64,000 nt of DNA, from the NCBI GenBank assembly GCA_036924285.1, contig JAYKYS010000010.1, forward strand, positions 3,348,001 to 3,412,000. The letters are read 5' to 3'. Source of the stretch: Asterella californica (taxonomy: Eukaryota; Streptophyta; Marchantiopsida; Marchantiales; Aytoniaceae). The notes under the pieces are model-generated. The model ran no database searches. It had not been told where the DNA came from and was given only the letters and a program-made list of their open reading frames with translations. Shown here piece by piece: positions 24,071 to 35,238 of this stretch (position 1 is its first letter; every line of letters begins with the position of its first letter). Both the position numbers and the translations under genes were made by a program.

Positions 24071-24112
24071 ACATTGAACAACAATATGACCAAATCTGTC
24101 ACAGCTGTAGCA
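24071..24112 (-). pseudogene. gag CCHC zinc knuckle
   Basis: The minus-strand reading CYSCDRFGHIVVQC fits the C-x2-C-x4-H-x4-C nucleocapsid knuckle exactly. It lies between the gag body and the protease, as expected. Stops lie a few codons to either side. Confidence 0.85.
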
Positions 24113-24139
24113 ATGTTGTTGGTCATAGTTCTAGAGCCC

Positions 24140-24850
24140 CGTTGTCCTTGACGCGTCTTCTATCTTTGGTGGTTCCCTAAGACGACTTCGTTGATTTTCA
24201 CCATTGAATGGACGATGAACCGTCATGAAATTGTAGGTCCCCAAGCTCCATAAGTGTAGGACTGTATTGATAGTTTGTATGTGTAATCATCTCTCTTGCA
24301 TGAGTATAAGTTGCTCCAATGGCTCCTGCAATTCGTAAGGTGTCTCCAATGGCTGCTTCCACGATGTGAGAATTGTTAACCATCACCTCTTGCTGAATGT
24401 TATCTTTTAGTTCTCTCTTGAATGCATCAAGAGCTTCAGCAAGACTCATATCGATAATGACCACTTGTAGATCTCAAAATTTTTCTTTGCACACTCCCCC
24501 TTTGCTTGATGTCTCACAACTTCATTCGTGTCATTTGGACTGAATCTACAGTCTGAAAATTTTGGAGTAATCATTTTTTATACCGCTTCATGAAACTTGA
24601 AGTCATTCTGTGATGAGAGATCTGCTCCATGTTGTGTACCACGTGAGAGCTTTGTCTATCAAATACGCAATGACAAACCTCCCTACTATGTAGTCATTTA
24701 CTTGCGATTTGAAATGACTCATGTGATGATTCATGAGTATACTCCATCTTTTCAACACTCTCATGACATGATTATCCCGGTAGTGTTTTGCATTACAAAT
24801 CTTCTTTATGCGAAGAAGTACGATATCCTCTTTCACCATCACTTTTTTGT
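24140..24850 (-). pseudogene. Ty3/gypsy gag capsid-like region
   Basis: Two minus-strand frames (24603-24842 and 24198-24464) together read like a retrotransposon gag. The first has DKALTWYTTW, corresponding to the gag L-G-A--W motif. The second has AEALDAFKRELKDNIQQEV, corresponding to the conserved FK-GL---I--EV segment. They are in different frames with stops between. Gag forms the virus-like particle of such elements. Confidence 0.7.
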
Positions 24851-25631
24851 CACTACAATCACTTCTTGTGTTCTTACTGTCTCTTTATTCTACGAAGGAC
24901 TTGTCATCTCTATTGGTCTCTCTCTCTCTCTCTATGCTGACAATCTTTTGTTCCATGACACGTACTGTAGATTTCTTCTTTCAAACTCTTTTATCATTCT
25001 TCCATCAGTTTCTCTATTGAGAATTGTTCTTCTATTCTTTCACTCATGATCACTCTCAATTTGTCAATCTTTTTCTCAACACAATGTCACACTATCGTTG
25101 AGTTATCAAAGGTATTACAAAAGATATTGGAGATCTCATCACCTCTTTATATAATTCTTCTCCAAAAATCTCTAATCATCAATTCTCGATAGACTATCTT
25201 GGGTTGACGCACATAAATGAACTTCTCCCCATGTATTGAAACGGAATGGAGGTAGTCGATTCAAGTCCACATCTTGCAAAATCAATATGTAGATAGTGAC
25301 AAGTCGAGTCATATGTAATAATCGGAAGTAAGATAGAGGTTGATGAATTCATCACTAGTGTATGAAATTCTCTCAAAATGCGTCATCAAATTTCTAAAAA
25401 TGTACTCTCTCAATGTATCTGAAGTTGATTTGAAACGGGTTGAGAAACATAAATCATGACACTCTAAAAGTTCTCCCATCCATGTCCTACACGCATAGAA
25501 TTTCCTCACTCTTCATGTATGCAACTCAATGATCAATGATCGTTGTCAACCGCTATGCATCACTCAACACTCCTTGCGTGTGATGTTGCTAATTCACAAT
25601 TACAAGAGGGATGATTCACACTCTTGAAATG

Positions 25632-25653
25632 GGAGAACCTAACTTTGATATCA
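25632..25653 (-). other. Primer-binding site (initiator-Met tRNA type)
   Basis: On the minus strand TGATATCAAAGTTAGGTTC directly follows the 5' LTR. It resembles the plant primer site TGGTATCAGAGC-AGGTT complementary to tRNA-Met(i), with a few substitutions. Confidence 0.7.
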
Positions 25654-26490
25654 TTACAACACTCGCGTACTCACAAGAAGACTGAAGGTAGAATGTCCAA
25701 GAGGATTGGTTCCGTGAATAATTATGCAAGGTAACTAGAGATAACTATGTTTTGAGAACTTTGGAATGTAAGGTCATGGAACCAACAACATATCAAGACA
25801 TCGTTTAAACAAACTAGGTTTAAGAGATATCGCGTCTCCCGTCCCTAAGTACAATCGTAGTTATACTCATCATAATCCTCATTGTGATGACAGATGTGCA
25901 ATGATAATCATTTGCTCACAACTGGATTTGAACCTTGGACATCTACCTTCCGTGAACAAGTCTTAAGAGTTCTCTACCAACCAACATGTTGTTGTATAGA
26001 AAAGAAACACAATAAGAGTTGATGCTTTTATCTTTGTAAGTTTAAGTGTCATTCACTACTTCTTCTCTGCATATTTTCACCATCACATATCTATTTTTTT
26101 CACTACAAGTACGCTATACTACAATCTACGTCTCAAAACTTTAATATCCACAATCCGATCTTCCTATCACTTATTGATAATTCTCTAAAACATGTTTTTT
26201 TAACTTAACTACAAATGACAGAGTTTTCTCACCGAATATTATTTTCATGAATTTGAACATGCCACGATGCTCGGCTCGACGAGCACTACAACATGGTATC
26301 TTCACACTTTGTAGATGTATGTTTTTCTCTTTCAAGCAACGGCTCAGTTTGCCCAAGGCTCCAACTTAACCTAAGGTGTTGCTAACCAAGAGTCTAGCTT
26401 AACTAAGGGGTAGCTGCCTGAAGGCCTTGTTTGCATTCTAGCTGTAGATAAAGTATATTTTTCACACACAAAACAACTTGTAACACGATA
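25654..26490 (-). repeat. 5' LTR of the Ty3/gypsy element
   Basis: About 837 bp, the partner of 20338-21144. It carries the same tRNA-like box A/box B pair on the minus strand (about 25935-25995: GGTTGGTAGAGAACTC and AAGGTTCAAATCC). Many substitutions and indels separate the two LTRs, so the insertion is old. Confidence 0.85.
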
Positions 26491-28348
26491 GCGAGTCCAA
26501 AGTTAGATAGAGAGAAAAGAGGATTTGAGCTAGGGAAGTTAGACTGGGAGAAAGAGAGGATTTGCTCAAGAAGACATATCTCTTTGCTTGGGAGTCTGTT
26601 TGAGCCGTGCTTGGTATCGCTGGAACCAGCTCAACGAGAGCAAGTTGCAGGATTGTCTGCTAGATAAGAATCATTATTTTTATTTTTATTTTTATTTTTG
26701 GTAACTTTTAATTTTTTTAGTTGCAGAACGCCTTCATAATGTTCTATATATCGTCTTGTTGTTGAGAGAAAAAATATTTTTTATTTTTTACTTTTTATTC
26801 TAAAACACTCTGAATTAATTTATGACACTGCATTTGAACTGCAACAATCGTCATTTACGGTGAACTCAAACTATTTTACGTCTTGGTCTGAGTGGAGACG
26901 TAAACAAAATCTGTAACCATAACCCAGCATTATGAAGTCCTTCCAAACCTAAAGACCAAGCAATTATCAGTTGCATCGTCGTTGTGACGCTATCAGTTGA
27001 ATGTATCTTACAGCTGAACTTCTCACCGACATCATGAAAATGCTCACGGGTTATTTCTACGGGTACCTTCAGAGGTACTCGCAGCTCAAAGTAATCGCCA
27101 CGGACGTTAAGTTTGACATCCCTATTGGTGATATCATTGGATAGTAAGAAAAGGATCCAAGATTTCATCCTTGCATGGAGACATTAGTGTGCTATAGAGT
27201 CTTGGACAATTCTTGTGATAATAGACGTTATGATCAGCACGGTTTACCGATTAAAATTCTGAGTAAGATGAAGTCTTGTGAAAATGACATTTAGCTTGTT
27301 ACAACTTATAATCTCTCAATAAATTTGTGTTACAATATTTTTGAGTAAAAAAGAAATGTTGATTTTTCCAAATCTTGATTTATGATCATTAATAAGAACT
27401 TGGAAATTAAAATACTATTAGATTCTCCTTTTGGAACTAAAACTAAGAACAAGAAATCTTCTTTATCCTAGTCTTATGTTATCGTAAAAGAGAGAATTTG
27501 CTGAGTTCTATTCTCTTGCCGGGTCCAGTTATTAAGCTTTGAACACAAATTCACCAATGCCTTGAGAAAATTTCTGTTCATTTATGCGAGAAACTATGCA
27601 ATTAAATTTTCATGCATGAATGTTGCATCATTAATCTCCTCACGTACCTATTTTTCACGAACTTACATGTAAGTTTGTGATACCAAAAGAATATTCGAGA
27701 TTTCACGCTCCTTCACTTAGAGAGACAATCTACTTGAATGGTGTTCTTCTATCATGGAGAAGTTCATACAACTATGACCCGACTCAAGGGAGAAACTGAA
27801 TATCGACTCTTTCAATATTTTTTTTATGCATGTCGAAATTTCGAGTTTTACGCCTCGTGAGTTCTTTTATTAAACCCATAAGTCAAGCATGATGCGTAGA
27901 GCTTTTATTAAGGCCGCGGAAGAGATGCGAATAAAAAGCATATTCTTTTCTAATATCCGACTCTACGTAGAGTTGTTGGTGTGAGACCACGGCTTCTCGC
28001 TGCATATAAAGATCATCGCCGTTCTTATCGGTCTACGTGCTCCCCTGGCCATGTTATGGACGTCTAAAATTAAAAATTAAAAATATATTTTCTTGATTTT
28101 TAAATATATAAATATATTTATGCCTTAGAACGTGGATCTTTTATAGAAACTAGAGAACAAATTTGAGCATACTTCCATTGCATGATGCTTCATAACTTGG
28201 ATCTTTTAGGGGATCTGGAGAACAAAAAGTAACTTTACACATGTTAGTTGATGAAGATAACAAAATAATAAGTACTGTGTGCGTTACAGTCTTCATCTTA
28301 TTATAAATACAGTGTTCTCGAAATAATAATAATATTTAATCAATAATA
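26491..28348. other. Intergenic DNA
   Basis: A diverged 33 bp tandem pair (GTTAGA...GAGGATTTG, about 26501-26565) and a TATTT pentamer run (26673-26699) lie at the left. A 100-codon minus-strand frame (26866-27168) is open and has an even residue mix, but I recognise no family. The rest is AT-rich. Confidence 0.4.
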
Positions 28349-28432
28349 TTTTAATTTTTAACCAAACTTTTCCAAAAAGGTTTAGTAATAAATTAAAAGG
28401 TGTGCAAACCCCTCTTCCGAACTTGGAAGAGG
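28349..28432. repeat. Two-hairpin module, copy c
   Basis: The foldback TTTTAATTTTTAACCAAACT / AGGTTTAGTAATAAATTAAAA (28349-28398) is followed at once by a second hairpin CCCTCTTCC-GAACTT-GGAAGAGGG (about 28408-28432). The same two-part layout recurs at 57687 and 58026. Compared with those copies, the second stem has different bases on both arms yet still pairs. Confidence 0.7.
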
Positions 28433-28833
28433 GTGAAAATATGCCTGAAAACATAATTGTGACTAATATGGTCATCAGAAAAGTTAACAATCATCCTTGT
28501 ATATTTTTTTTTGGACAACAAAATTCAGTGAGGGTACCGTCCTTCTTTCCCCGTTAAATAAAAGAACAAAAAAGAACTCTTTTGAAGTGAGGGGATCGGC
28601 ATATAACTATTATCCAGTAGGAAATACAGTAAGAAAGTATCAGAAATTAATTTAATATGTAAATAAAGTGCAAAGTCAACTTTAAGTCAACCTATTCATG
28701 ACTCCATTTCTTCTCTTTTGGCTGTGCTTTATTTAGTAGGAATTTTCCACGCTTGTTGAGTTACTTGAATACTGGAATATATCGCACTGTAAATCCTTGT
28801 ATATTCACCTCTTCTAAGTTCAAAGAAGGGAAT

Positions 28834-28977
28834 ATGAAACGTTTATCTTTTTCCTTAGTACTCTTTGGATGCATACTGGTGTCCATGACAAAAGGTACAC
28901 CGGACCAAGCTGTGCACAGCTATGTAAGGGGAAAGGCAATCCCCGTTACTGGTCCAGTGTTGCCGTACGGAAAGTAG
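28834..28977 (+). CDS. Possible small secreted peptide, 47 residues
   Basis: The ATG at 28834 opens a 47-codon frame. An N-terminal Lys-Arg is followed by a hydrophobic run (LSFSLVLFGCILVSM) and TKG, a good signal-peptide layout with cleavage likely near residue 20. The rest (TPDQAVHSYVRG, then KAIPVTGPVLPYGK to the stop) is short, basic and proline/glycine-containing, as in plant peptide hormone precursors, but it matches no family I know. The frame is open upstream to 28753; I chose the later ATG because it puts the signal sequence at the N-terminus. TAT|GTAAGG at 28924 looks like a splice donor, so this may be only the first exon of a larger secreted protein. Chance occurrence cannot be excluded. 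Confidence 0.35.
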   Translation: MKRLSFSLVLFGCILVSMTKGTPDQAVHSYVRGKAIPVTGPVLPYGK

Positions 28978-31204
28978 ACAGGGTCCACTTAAGCTGACTC
29001 CTGCCAAAGTTAGCTAGAGCCTTGGATGCGGAGTTAGCCTTATGATTGGCGTCTCTAGTCAGCCGTTGGACTGCAGCCTTCACTACGAAACGCCAAGAAA
29101 ATGGCGATTGAAAGTGGATGACCACTACTAACTTTCCCGCTCTTCTTGGCACCCGAACCGAACCCCACCCTCCACTCCGTCCCTCCCTCTTGTCTCCACT
29201 CCACATTCTCCTCCACTGCCTCTTCCACTCCGTCCTTGCTTTCTGCGCTTCAGGTCATCAGGTTTCCTCCCTCTTCAAATTCCAGAACCTCACACAAAAT
29301 AAAAGTAAAACTAAAAGCATTCCAGAACGTCTCAGACAAATCGGGAATATGCCAGTTTCCCGATACCGGAAAGAGTAGAGCCTTCGCTATATAAATTAAT
29401 ATATTTTATAATATAGAGCCGGTATCTAGTATCTCTCATAATAAATTATTTTGAATCAACGGTGATATATCTGTTAATCAGGTAGATTGAATAGATTTGA
29501 GAACCAGGCATATTAAACGTATCGAAAAACTCTAATATAAACAAATTTTCAATCAGAACAAAATTTACTTTGATCTCTACGTGGTGAATAAAACATCACC
29601 ATTGATCCATGAAATAAAAAGTCTAAAGCGATACTCGAAGTCAAGTACGTTAAATGAGTTTTATATATATAGTTCTTCAATAGTTTTATGCTTTTATAAC
29701 TACATTATCCAAATAATATTTATTTTTATGATAACAGATTTTATATGGACTTTTCTACTTTTGGTATATGTATATATACTCTAGAAAGGTGGATAGGATT
29801 TCCTGTTCTCTTCGCTTCCCATAGTACCGCGAGCAATTCTACCACGTTGGCGACGAACCTTGTCGGTTTCGTAGCTACCGTAGGCCGGCTAAGGTATGGT
29901 TCAGAGTCTGTGGTGGGGTCTGCAAAATTAACTCCGCGAGTTCAGTGCGAGTTGCGACTGTAGGAAGATTCGTCCCCTAAGCGCGTGTTCCCGACTTTCT
30001 ATTACAAAAGAGTTCAGACTACCACTTTTCCATCTTGCGTCTCGTGCATTTAGCTGCGGTACCGGATTTATTCCAGAATCTAGTGCCTTCACGCGTAAAA
30101 TATGTGCGGTACTGTGTCTGTACAGTAGGTTACGCACACCGGGTGCCGCGGTTGCTTGGCTCCTACAGTACCAAGCGTAGAAACTGTTGACTGGAGTGCG
30201 TATGATTACACTGCAGTTGGTTCCAACTGTAGTAGTCCAACTCTCCGGATGTCGCGACTCGCGACCTTCACCGCGTTCTGCGCCGGAAAGCAGCACGAAA
30301 GCGAAACGAGCAACTGTCTCTCTCTCCTGCGGGACGTTCGCTTTTGCCATCGTGAATCATGAAACTCGGAAACGCTCCTACAAAGATGTGGGTGCAAACG
30401 GAACTGCAGAGCTATGCGGGAGAAATATGGAGAAAGTCCGTCCGTCCTTCCTTTGACCGTAGACCAGATACTTTCTGTTGTCTGCCCTTCCGCCTGCCTT
30501 AATATGTTCGAGTGAAGCATTATTATTTAACAGTAAAGGGAATGAAATTGGAAAGATAAGGTTTTGTCCTTAGCAAGGGATTTAGATCCGTCACTAAGGA
30601 CAAGATCGGTTCCTTTACTGTCATTAATACAGGACTCTCCCGGTGAATGGTTATTCCTCCTCCACCTTTTCGGACAACATAACCTACCCTGGTTAGCATG
30701 CACAATAACTCGAGGTGTAGAACTTGGAGTAGTACAATTAGTCATCTCAAACATGTCTCGTATATGAATAAAGTCGGTCTTGTAATATACAATTTCTTTT
30801 ATGTATTCCGGCTGTGACGTACTCTGTACAAAGATTTACGGTTTGAAACATAATTCTTGAAAAGAAACTCTTTATAAAATAAATATGTTTAATTCTCTTA
30901 ATTAGATGATTTGGAGCAGCAAATAGAGTTGATGTTATAGTAATATTTTAACTCTTTACAATAAAATGTAAGAAAACCATCCATAAACCATAATGTATTT
31001 TATAAATTCCGCTCAAAAAACCCGTAAAATTCTCTTACATTCCTTTACGGGTGCCGTCTTTACTCTGTCCCATTTGTTACAGTGATACGTTTGACGCCCT
31101 AGTAATAACAAGAGGAATCTCAGAACGACGCTCGTTCGTTCCCCCCAAGTCGTGGAAAGGAGAGAGGCAGGGAGTTTGTGAGGCTCCAATTGCGTAGAGT
31201 AGCC
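28978..31204. other. GC-richer block with overlapping ORFs, unrecognised
   Basis: Several frames of 60-140 codons overlap on both strands (for example 29928-30350 minus and 30187-30456 plus). None reads as a known family and none dominates. The base composition is like that of untranslated or old coding DNA. Confidence 0.35.
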
Positions 31205-31231
31205 AGGAGGAGGAGGAGGAGGAGGAGGAGG
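31205..31231. repeat. (AGG)9 microsatellite
   Basis: An uninterrupted AGG run of 27 bp. Confidence 0.95.
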
Positions 31232-31549
31232 TTGGTGTAGGTATCCTCCATTGAAGCCCCTGCCTGCCTTCACGTCCTCGTTGTCATTTGCTTTTGTCGT
31301 TTTGCCTTCTGTTCTCTTCTGTTGCCTGTTAGGTCACAGAGCAGATGTGGGAAGAAGGAAGAGACCATTCAGAACAGTGGCTGCCACGTGCTTCCCTTTC
31401 TCCCCTGCTTTGCCCTCCCCTTCACCCTTAATTTAACCCCCTAAACTGTAGACTCCATTACTAACTACTATAGTTAATCAATCTCTTTTCTTCCAGTTTT
31501 CCTCCATAAGCTATAGTTTCTTTCCCCTTTTCTAGTGGTGATCATGTTT

Positions 31550-31976
31550 GTATATTTTCCAAAAATTCGAACTATTAAAACTCGAAACATTTAGAACCAA
31601 ACCTTTTTTCAACCTTTAGAACCAAAATAAAATTGGATCAGATTATTTAAAACTAAAATATTTTGAAACTAAACTATGGAACTATTTAGGAACTGACCAC
31701 CTATCATGACTAATACAAGACGATTATATAATTGATATTTTCCAAAATTTAACTAACAAATGAATGATTTCAGAATCAGATTAGCTATACCTATTTCACT
31801 CAATTTGCTTCGGTTCGAAACCAAACCAGTAAAAACATAACAGAAGTATTAAACCAAAACATTTTCCATGCCATGGAACCGAATCAAAAACCAGATCTTA
31901 AAACTTGGAATCCACCGAAACCGAACCTTCAAACTTAGAACTAAACCATTTGGAACCGAACCAGAGCCAACCCCTA
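31550..31976. mobile_element. Low-complexity AACCAAAC/GAACCGAACC tract, hAT-like end
   Basis: Dozens of degenerate GAACCAAAC and GAACCGAACC units occur, ending at CAGAGCCAACCCCTA. Read on the other strand the end is TAGGGGTTGGCTCTGG followed by GGTTCGGTTCC, similar to a class of plant non-autonomous hAT elements. The other end and the 8 bp duplication were not identified. Confidence 0.45.
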
Positions 31977-34328
31977 CTATGTAACCTAAGAGCTAGTCCT
32001 CACCTGCCGTTTTAGTTTAGATGAATATAGTTTAATGTCAAAAACTAGAGGTTTTCAAACTTCCAAAACTGTTTCTGTTCAGGTCAGTTTTTCATCCTCA
32101 AACTGTCTTCGCATCGCAGCTGTAGCTTTTCAGTCTCATTCTCTTACGGGACCTTGCTCTCACACAAGAGATCTTGAAAATATTGAACTCATGCCGAAAC
32201 TATACTCTCCAGAGACTGTGTAGGTAGACTATAGATAGGTAAGGAAGACAGTCAATGTCATTCCAAACTGAAATTATGTGCTAGTGTGGACTACTCGCTT
32301 ATTACCAACCTCTTTTCCAGATTCAGAAACTGAAAATATACTCTTGAAACTGCAGGTGCAGCCTTGCTCTAAATTGGATTCCCATGATCTTTATTTTAAG
32401 TTTTGTATCAATATCGGTTAACAGAGTCAGGAAAGTTCTCTAACTGAGTTTTCTCTGGTAAATTTTATGATATATTAGTGCATGTCAAAGCTAAGAAATA
32501 AGATTATCTAATGGGAAAAAGAGAAGAATCCATAGTTTATGAAAGGTTAGTTTTGTGCAGAACCTTGAATCGCTTACTTATAGTATTTATGAATTGGTAG
32601 AACTATTTTGCTTTTAATATTGTTAGTATATAAAAGAAGTAAATCACTTTTCCGAAAATTAGAATCACTCTTTTCTAGGAACACCTCCGGAGATACCGCA
32701 GAAAACATCCACGGCCTCTAGCCGAAGTAGTAACTTTCTCCCGCAAGCCAAGAATATTCGAGAAAGATTCCAGCTTCGACACGCAGCGATGAAAAAACTT
32801 TACCAAACGCAAACGCAAAAAGAACCAGCTGACGCACATGTCTGTTAACAAAGTTCATCAAGCTCTGTAGCCAAATTTTGTCTCACCAAACAATTTCATC
32901 AAACAAAAAACGTAAAAGCAAGAGACTGACGCATATGTCGACTGAGTCCGGTCTCAGATTGCGTCAAAACTCAAATTGTACTTTCCCAAGTGCGTTGGTA
33001 TGCTCTTCATTTATGGGTTATGTCTGGGTTTCTCAGATCGCCTTTTTCTGTTAACAGTTAATATTTATCAAAAGTTTCGATTTTTTCACTTTAGTTTATC
33101 TTATAGTTTATATATACTAATTACATTTTTGATGATAACACAAATTTTATATAAAACTGGTACCAAATTACATAGATTTTATTGAAGAGAATTTTTTGTG
33201 TCGACTCAGTTGTGAAACCTAGTCCTGTCGTGATCACAGCCAATCTCCATCGTGACTTTTCTCCTTATTTTCTTGCTTGTCCTTTTTTTTTCCTCCAGTC
33301 GAAAACTAAGCAAACATGCAAATTTATATTGTTGTTTGACCTTGAGTTTCTCAACCACCATAGTGGGGTTATAGTGGGGTTATAGTCGGGTCTTAGTATC
33401 CGAACAGCGTCGTCTAGCGTATTCACCGTAGTAGCAACTTTGTGCGTAAGATATTTTTCCTTCCGAGAGTCCTACAAATATGTTAAATATGACGACCGAG
33501 TGTACTTTGTGGTGGCTCTTTTGCACTCTGTTAATGTTTACTTATGAACTCGTTTATTCAGTTGAATCTTGTTGCCTTATTCAAGTTCGGAAGAGGGGAA
33601 TATTCACAGGCAATTTAATTTATTTCCTCTCACATAGCTCTGCACAACCTGATCCGGTGGGACTTACCAGACAGAAAGGTTAGGTAATAAATTAATAAAT
33701 TAATCATTTAATTATTTGAGCTAAGCAGGATGTCGCACTTATATCCTCCAAGGTGCATCTGGACCTCCTGCACTTATGGGTTAAGTCTGGCTCCTTCCTC
33801 ACTTGTTGGTCCAATTAACATATTTATCTACTTAGGATACAACTATTATCTAACAAATATATCTTGGCATATATCATTAAAAGAGCAAAAGTTTACCTAA
33901 AGTTCATCGAGCATGCATATATGAACTCGTTTGGATGGTTATGAAAATTTCATCCCTCAGTGCTTTACTGTGCGTGGCTTGCATAGCGTAAAGAGAAAAG
34001 AAAATATCAATATCGAAGGAATTTCTCACATGATCTAACGGTTCAGATGTATTTTAAATATAATATTTAAAGATTATGGTTTATAAAAATAATATATATC
34101 GATCATAATTTATCAAATAAAACCATGGTTTATCAAACTGATCGTCTTCGGAAGATACTTTATTGTACATAAACCCCTTCTAAAATACAAAGGAGGCGAA
34201 TTATTATATTTCCAGAATCCTTTGCTCTATGAGCTGGAGCTGTTTTTCACCAAACCTTCTAGATTGACACCCCTGGCAACTGCAAAAAGGCCACCATAAC
34301 TCAGTCTCTACTAACTACGTAGTAGAGA
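31977..34328. other. Intergenic DNA with a partial foldback module
   Basis: No gene recognised. On the minus strand 33560-33640 reads AATAAATTAAATTGCC followed by CCCCTCTTCCGAACTTG, parts of the two-hairpin module. A half foldback (GGTTAGGTAATAAATTAA) lies at 33677-33697. A duplicated TATAGTGGGGT occurs near 33360-33382. Confidence 0.4.
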
Positions 34329-34385
34329 TAACTAATATGGGGTTGATCACAACTTACTGAGTTGTGATCAACCCCATATTAGTTA
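34329..34385. repeat. Perfect 26-bp inverted repeat, 5-nt loop
   Basis: The left arm 34329-34354 and right arm 34360-34385 are exact reverse complements (core CTAATATGGGGTTGATCAC) around the loop TACTG. Just upstream CTCTACTA / TAGTAGAG forms another short inverted pair (about 34306-34327). A perfect stem of this length is rare in this otherwise decayed sequence. Confidence 0.95.
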
Positions 34386-34436
34386 GTCGTCGTGAGTCGT
34401 ACCTCGTTATCTCCAACTACAGTAGTGAACCGAACC

Positions 34437-34461
34437 GTGAACCTGGGAAGTCCAGGTTCAC
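34437..34461. repeat. Perfect 10-bp hairpin
   Basis: GTGAACCTGG and CCAGGTTCAC pair around the loop GAAGT, only about 50 bp from the 26 bp stem. No T-run follows, so a terminator is not supported. Confidence 0.85.
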
Positions 34462-34965
34462 GTCCAAGCTATGCGGAAGACAGTGCCGTGGTTTTCTCAA
34501 CACCCCGGAAATGTCGTTTACCGTCCATAGAAGAGTGACGAACACTTCGTGCTTCGTTGTGAAAGACAGTCCATGTGTAAGTCAGCGTACGAATACTCCA
34601 AACTTTGCCTCCGCCAAGGAATAAACTCTATTCCTGGACGAAGGCCAAGCGAGCATCTGTCACTCGTAACCACAAGGTTGATCTGACACTCGGAGGAGCG
34701 TCCCTCATCCGCTGGTGCAGAACAACCAGGGAACAAAATCTGAGTCTACCGAGAAAGAAACGCACGAGCCTGGGAGCCTCGGATGTGGTTTTCTGCTGAC
34801 CTTTCTGGTCAAGAATTTGGATTTGGATTTAGTCCTTTTCTCTTGCTTCCTTTTCAGGCTCCCAAACGAGTTAAGTGGAAAAAGCTGAGGGGCACGAGAG
34901 TTGGAGACAACTGGGGGACTGCTGTTGACGATGGATTGTGTGACAAGAGGTGGAAAGTGGCATAG

Positions 34966-34989
34966 GCTGAGCTGAGCTGAGCTGAGCTG
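34966..34989. repeat. (GCTGA)n pentamer run
   Basis: Nearly five units of GCTGA. Confidence 0.9.
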
Positions 34990-35222
34990 GTCTTGGGAGA
35001 GAGCTCCACACTCCACAGTCCAGAGGCTGAGCAGCAGAGTGAGAAGTGTGACACTCAAGGGAATGATACACACCAAAAGATGAGAAGGGGTGCTGCACAT
35101 GGAGACGGTGGGCGTGGAGGAGAGCCGGTCCAGTCCAGCCTGGGCGAACGTACTGCTGTAGTGGTTGTATATCGAGAAGAAAAGTCAATAAGTAACACGG
35201 ACCTGGAGCAGAAAGAGAAAGA

Positions 35223-35238
35223 GATCGATCGATCGATC
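35223..35238. repeat. (GATC)4 run
   Basis: Four uninterrupted GATC tetramers. Confidence 0.95.

Larger units (their letters stand above)
20338..26490 (-). mobile_element. Ty3/gypsy LTR retrotransposon, old and internally deleted
   Basis: The element has two direct LTRs (20338-21144 and 25654-26490), a methionine-type primer site next to the 5' LTR and a polypurine tract next to the 3' LTR. Coding remnants run on the minus strand in the order gag, CCHC zinc knuckle, protease, integrase. That order, with integrase downstream of protease and ending in a conserved C-terminal segment, is Ty3/gypsy. Reverse transcriptase, RNase H and the N-terminal integrase zinc finger are absent; in their place is a truncated LTR of another family (22100-23415). 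Every coding segment has stops or frameshifts. I could not find a target-site duplication (flanks taagt and gcgag differ). Confidence 0.85.

Noticed and set aside
20338..26490. Target-site duplication for the Ty3/gypsy element
   Set aside because: Flanking 5-mers taagt and gcgag do not match; either decayed or the ends are a few bases off.
34437..34461. Hairpin as a bacterial-type terminator
   Set aside because: No T-run follows and the window is plant nuclear DNA.
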